Shown here one piece after another: positions 4,871 to 5,549 of a stretch of 5,549 bases of DNA. Both the position numbers and the translations under genes were made by a program. The notes under the pieces were generated by a model. The model saw only the letters and a list, made by a program, of their open reading frames with translations. It was not told where the DNA came from and ran no database searches. Origin of the DNA: Chthoniobacterales bacterium (lineage in GTDB: Bacteria > Verrucomicrobiota > Verrucomicrobiia > Chthoniobacterales > JACTMZ01); the NCBI GenBank assembly GCA_017853515.1, contig JAFMJK010000263.1:1-5549 (forward strand), read 5' to 3'. How positions within the stretch are numbered: the stretch's first letter is position 1; each line of letters opens with the position of its first letter.

Positions 4871-5327
4871 AAATCTAATCCTCACGCTTATGCTGTTGCT
4901 GGGCGCCAACAAAAGTTACTCTCAGTGGGTGACAAAAATTGTAGACAACAAACTTGATGCGCCCTACAAGATTTCCTATTGTACTGACGCACTAGACAAA
5001 TCATTTCTTAAATTGGAAGTTGTCGGAGAGCAACTATCCTTTTACCTTGGCGGTAGTTATTTCTGCGACGACATGATCACCGTAGACATAGCACTTGTGG
5101 TAAACGGAGAACCCAAAAGATACACCATTGAAGGAATGAAAGGGTCTAACTCTAAAGTTCTTTTCTTGGTTGATGATTTACTTGCAGTAGAACAAGCAGA
5201 GTTCTTCAAAGATTTCAAGGCTTGCTCTTCAGCAGTGGTTAGAATTAACGAGAGCCATTGTACCTCTGACATCTTTAAATTTAACATGTCCGGTTCTACA
5301 AAGGCAGTAAATTTTATGCTTAATTAA
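4860..5327 (+). CDS. Secreted or periplasmic protein of unknown function
   Basis: The 155-residue protein has a clear Sec signal peptide: MKNKN, a hydrophobic core LILTLMLLLG and a likely cleavage after ANKSYS before Gln22, a type common in Bacteroidota. The mature part is beta-rich with four Cys (41, 69, 122, 134), which could form disulfides outside the cytoplasm. It has a GGSYFCDD segment, VDIALVVNGEP, and a C-terminal FNMSGSTKAVNFM. This layout is loosely like secreted IalB-like or lysis-inhibition type accessory proteins, but I cannot assign it to a family. The start overlaps the membrane-peptide gene by 11 bases. Codon and base use is clearly more AT-rich than upstream (about 38-40% GC in sampled blocks). 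Confidence 0.83.
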   Translation: MKNKNLILTLMLLLGANKSYSQWVTKIVDNKLDAPYKISYCTDALDKSFLKLEVVGEQLSFYLGGSYFCDDMITVDIALVVNGEPKRYTIEGMKGSNSKVLFLVDDLLAVEQAEFFKDFKACSSAVVRINESHCTSDIFKFNMSGSTKAVNFMLN

Positions 5328-5332
5328 AATAC

Positions 5333-5340
5333 AAGGAGGT
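5333..5340 (+). promoter_or_regulatory. Consensus Shine-Dalgarno AAGGAGGT
   Basis: AAGGAGGT is the full complement of the 16S anti-Shine-Dalgarno core and ends 4 bases before the ATG at 5345. It is non-coding, lying in the 17-base gap after the secreted-protein gene. It defines the start of the partial gene and is exceptional in a window where most genes have A-rich leaders without such a site. Confidence 0.85.
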
Positions 5341-5344
5341 AACA

Positions 5345-5549
5345 ATGAGAAACAATAAACAAAGTATGAAACTATACACAGAAGAACAATTGATAAACAC
5401 TGTTGAGGCAATTAGGGGGTACATTAAAAATTACCCCGAAAAATTCCACGAATCAATGATTGAAAAACATCTTAAGAATTTGGCACCACTTGCAACAAAA
5501 AGAACTCTCATCATCTACAACACCAAAGAAACAACGGAAGAAGAAGCAA
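5345..5549 (+). CDS. Partial phage protein, MKLYTEEQ-type N-terminus
   Basis: From the ATG at 5345 an open frame of 68 codons runs off the window edge. It starts MRNNKQSMKLYTEEQLINTV. An internal Met at residue 8 (5366) gives MKLYTEEQ, a start I associate with many small proteins of Bacteroidota phages, and could be an alternative initiation point. The strong Shine-Dalgarno site favours 5345. The visible part is helical (TEEQLINTVEAIRGYIKN and ESMIEKHLKNL), then a TKRTLIIYN strand and an acidic run. Base composition is the lowest in the window (about 27% GC in 5341-5400). Function is unknown. Confidence 0.72.
   Translation, partial: MRNNKQSMKLYTEEQLINTVEAIRGYIKNYPEKFHESMIEKHLKNLAPLATKRTLIIYNTKETTEEEA

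Noticed and set aside
5308..5315. TAAATTTT as a possible -7 box before the last partial gene
   Set aside because: The final G is missing, it lies in coding sequence, and no good -33 element stands at the right distance.

Overview
The window looks like an accessory (early or middle) gene block of a tailed bacteriophage, or a prophage close to one. It holds fifteen tightly packed genes, all on the plus strand, most of them short. Neighbouring genes overlap by 4 to 14 bases or are separated by only a few. Several proteins carry motifs of domains of unknown function that are common in phages: the SPREWDN protein, the DDEGNDGG mini-domain, an Api92/DUF1281-like protein, a Cys-rich GYTHQWR protein, a DUF4241-like protein and a DUF3846 protein. 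No structural, packaging, replication, tRNA, CRISPR or insertion-sequence gene is visible.

The host is probably a member of the Bacteroidota. The only sizeable intergenic gap (2575-2757) holds a well-formed Bacteroidota-type promoter (TTTG, 20 bases, TACCTTTG). Most start codons are preceded by A-rich sequence without a Shine-Dalgarno motif. The one exported protein has a signal peptide ending in a YSQ-type cleavage site, as is common in that phylum. This host call is an inference.

Layout: 7-2574 is a seven-gene co-oriented cluster of phage DUF proteins. 2575-2757 is a promoter plus a structured leader of about 115 nt. 2758-4697 holds five cytoplasmic genes, starting with the Cys-rich protein. 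4694-5327 encodes a two-helix membrane peptide (too short for ordinary ORF thresholds) translationally coupled to a secreted Cys-containing protein. 5345 to the window edge is a partial gene with a textbook Shine-Dalgarno sequence. Base composition falls from roughly 50-57% GC in sampled blocks upstream to 40% or less after about 4860.

The most interesting signal is a perfect 16-bp palindrome, GTGTCTTCGAAGACAC, present in three exact copies: inside the first gene (404-419), near the 3' end of the fifth gene and 15 bp before the next start (2079-2094), and in the leader of the second operon (2687-2702). In the leader its left half can alternatively pair with an upstream segment, giving two mutually exclusive RNA folds next to the promoter. 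This fits either a dispersed operator for a dyad-binding regulator or a repeated RNA hairpin that controls or processes transcripts. No function can be assigned from this sequence alone.
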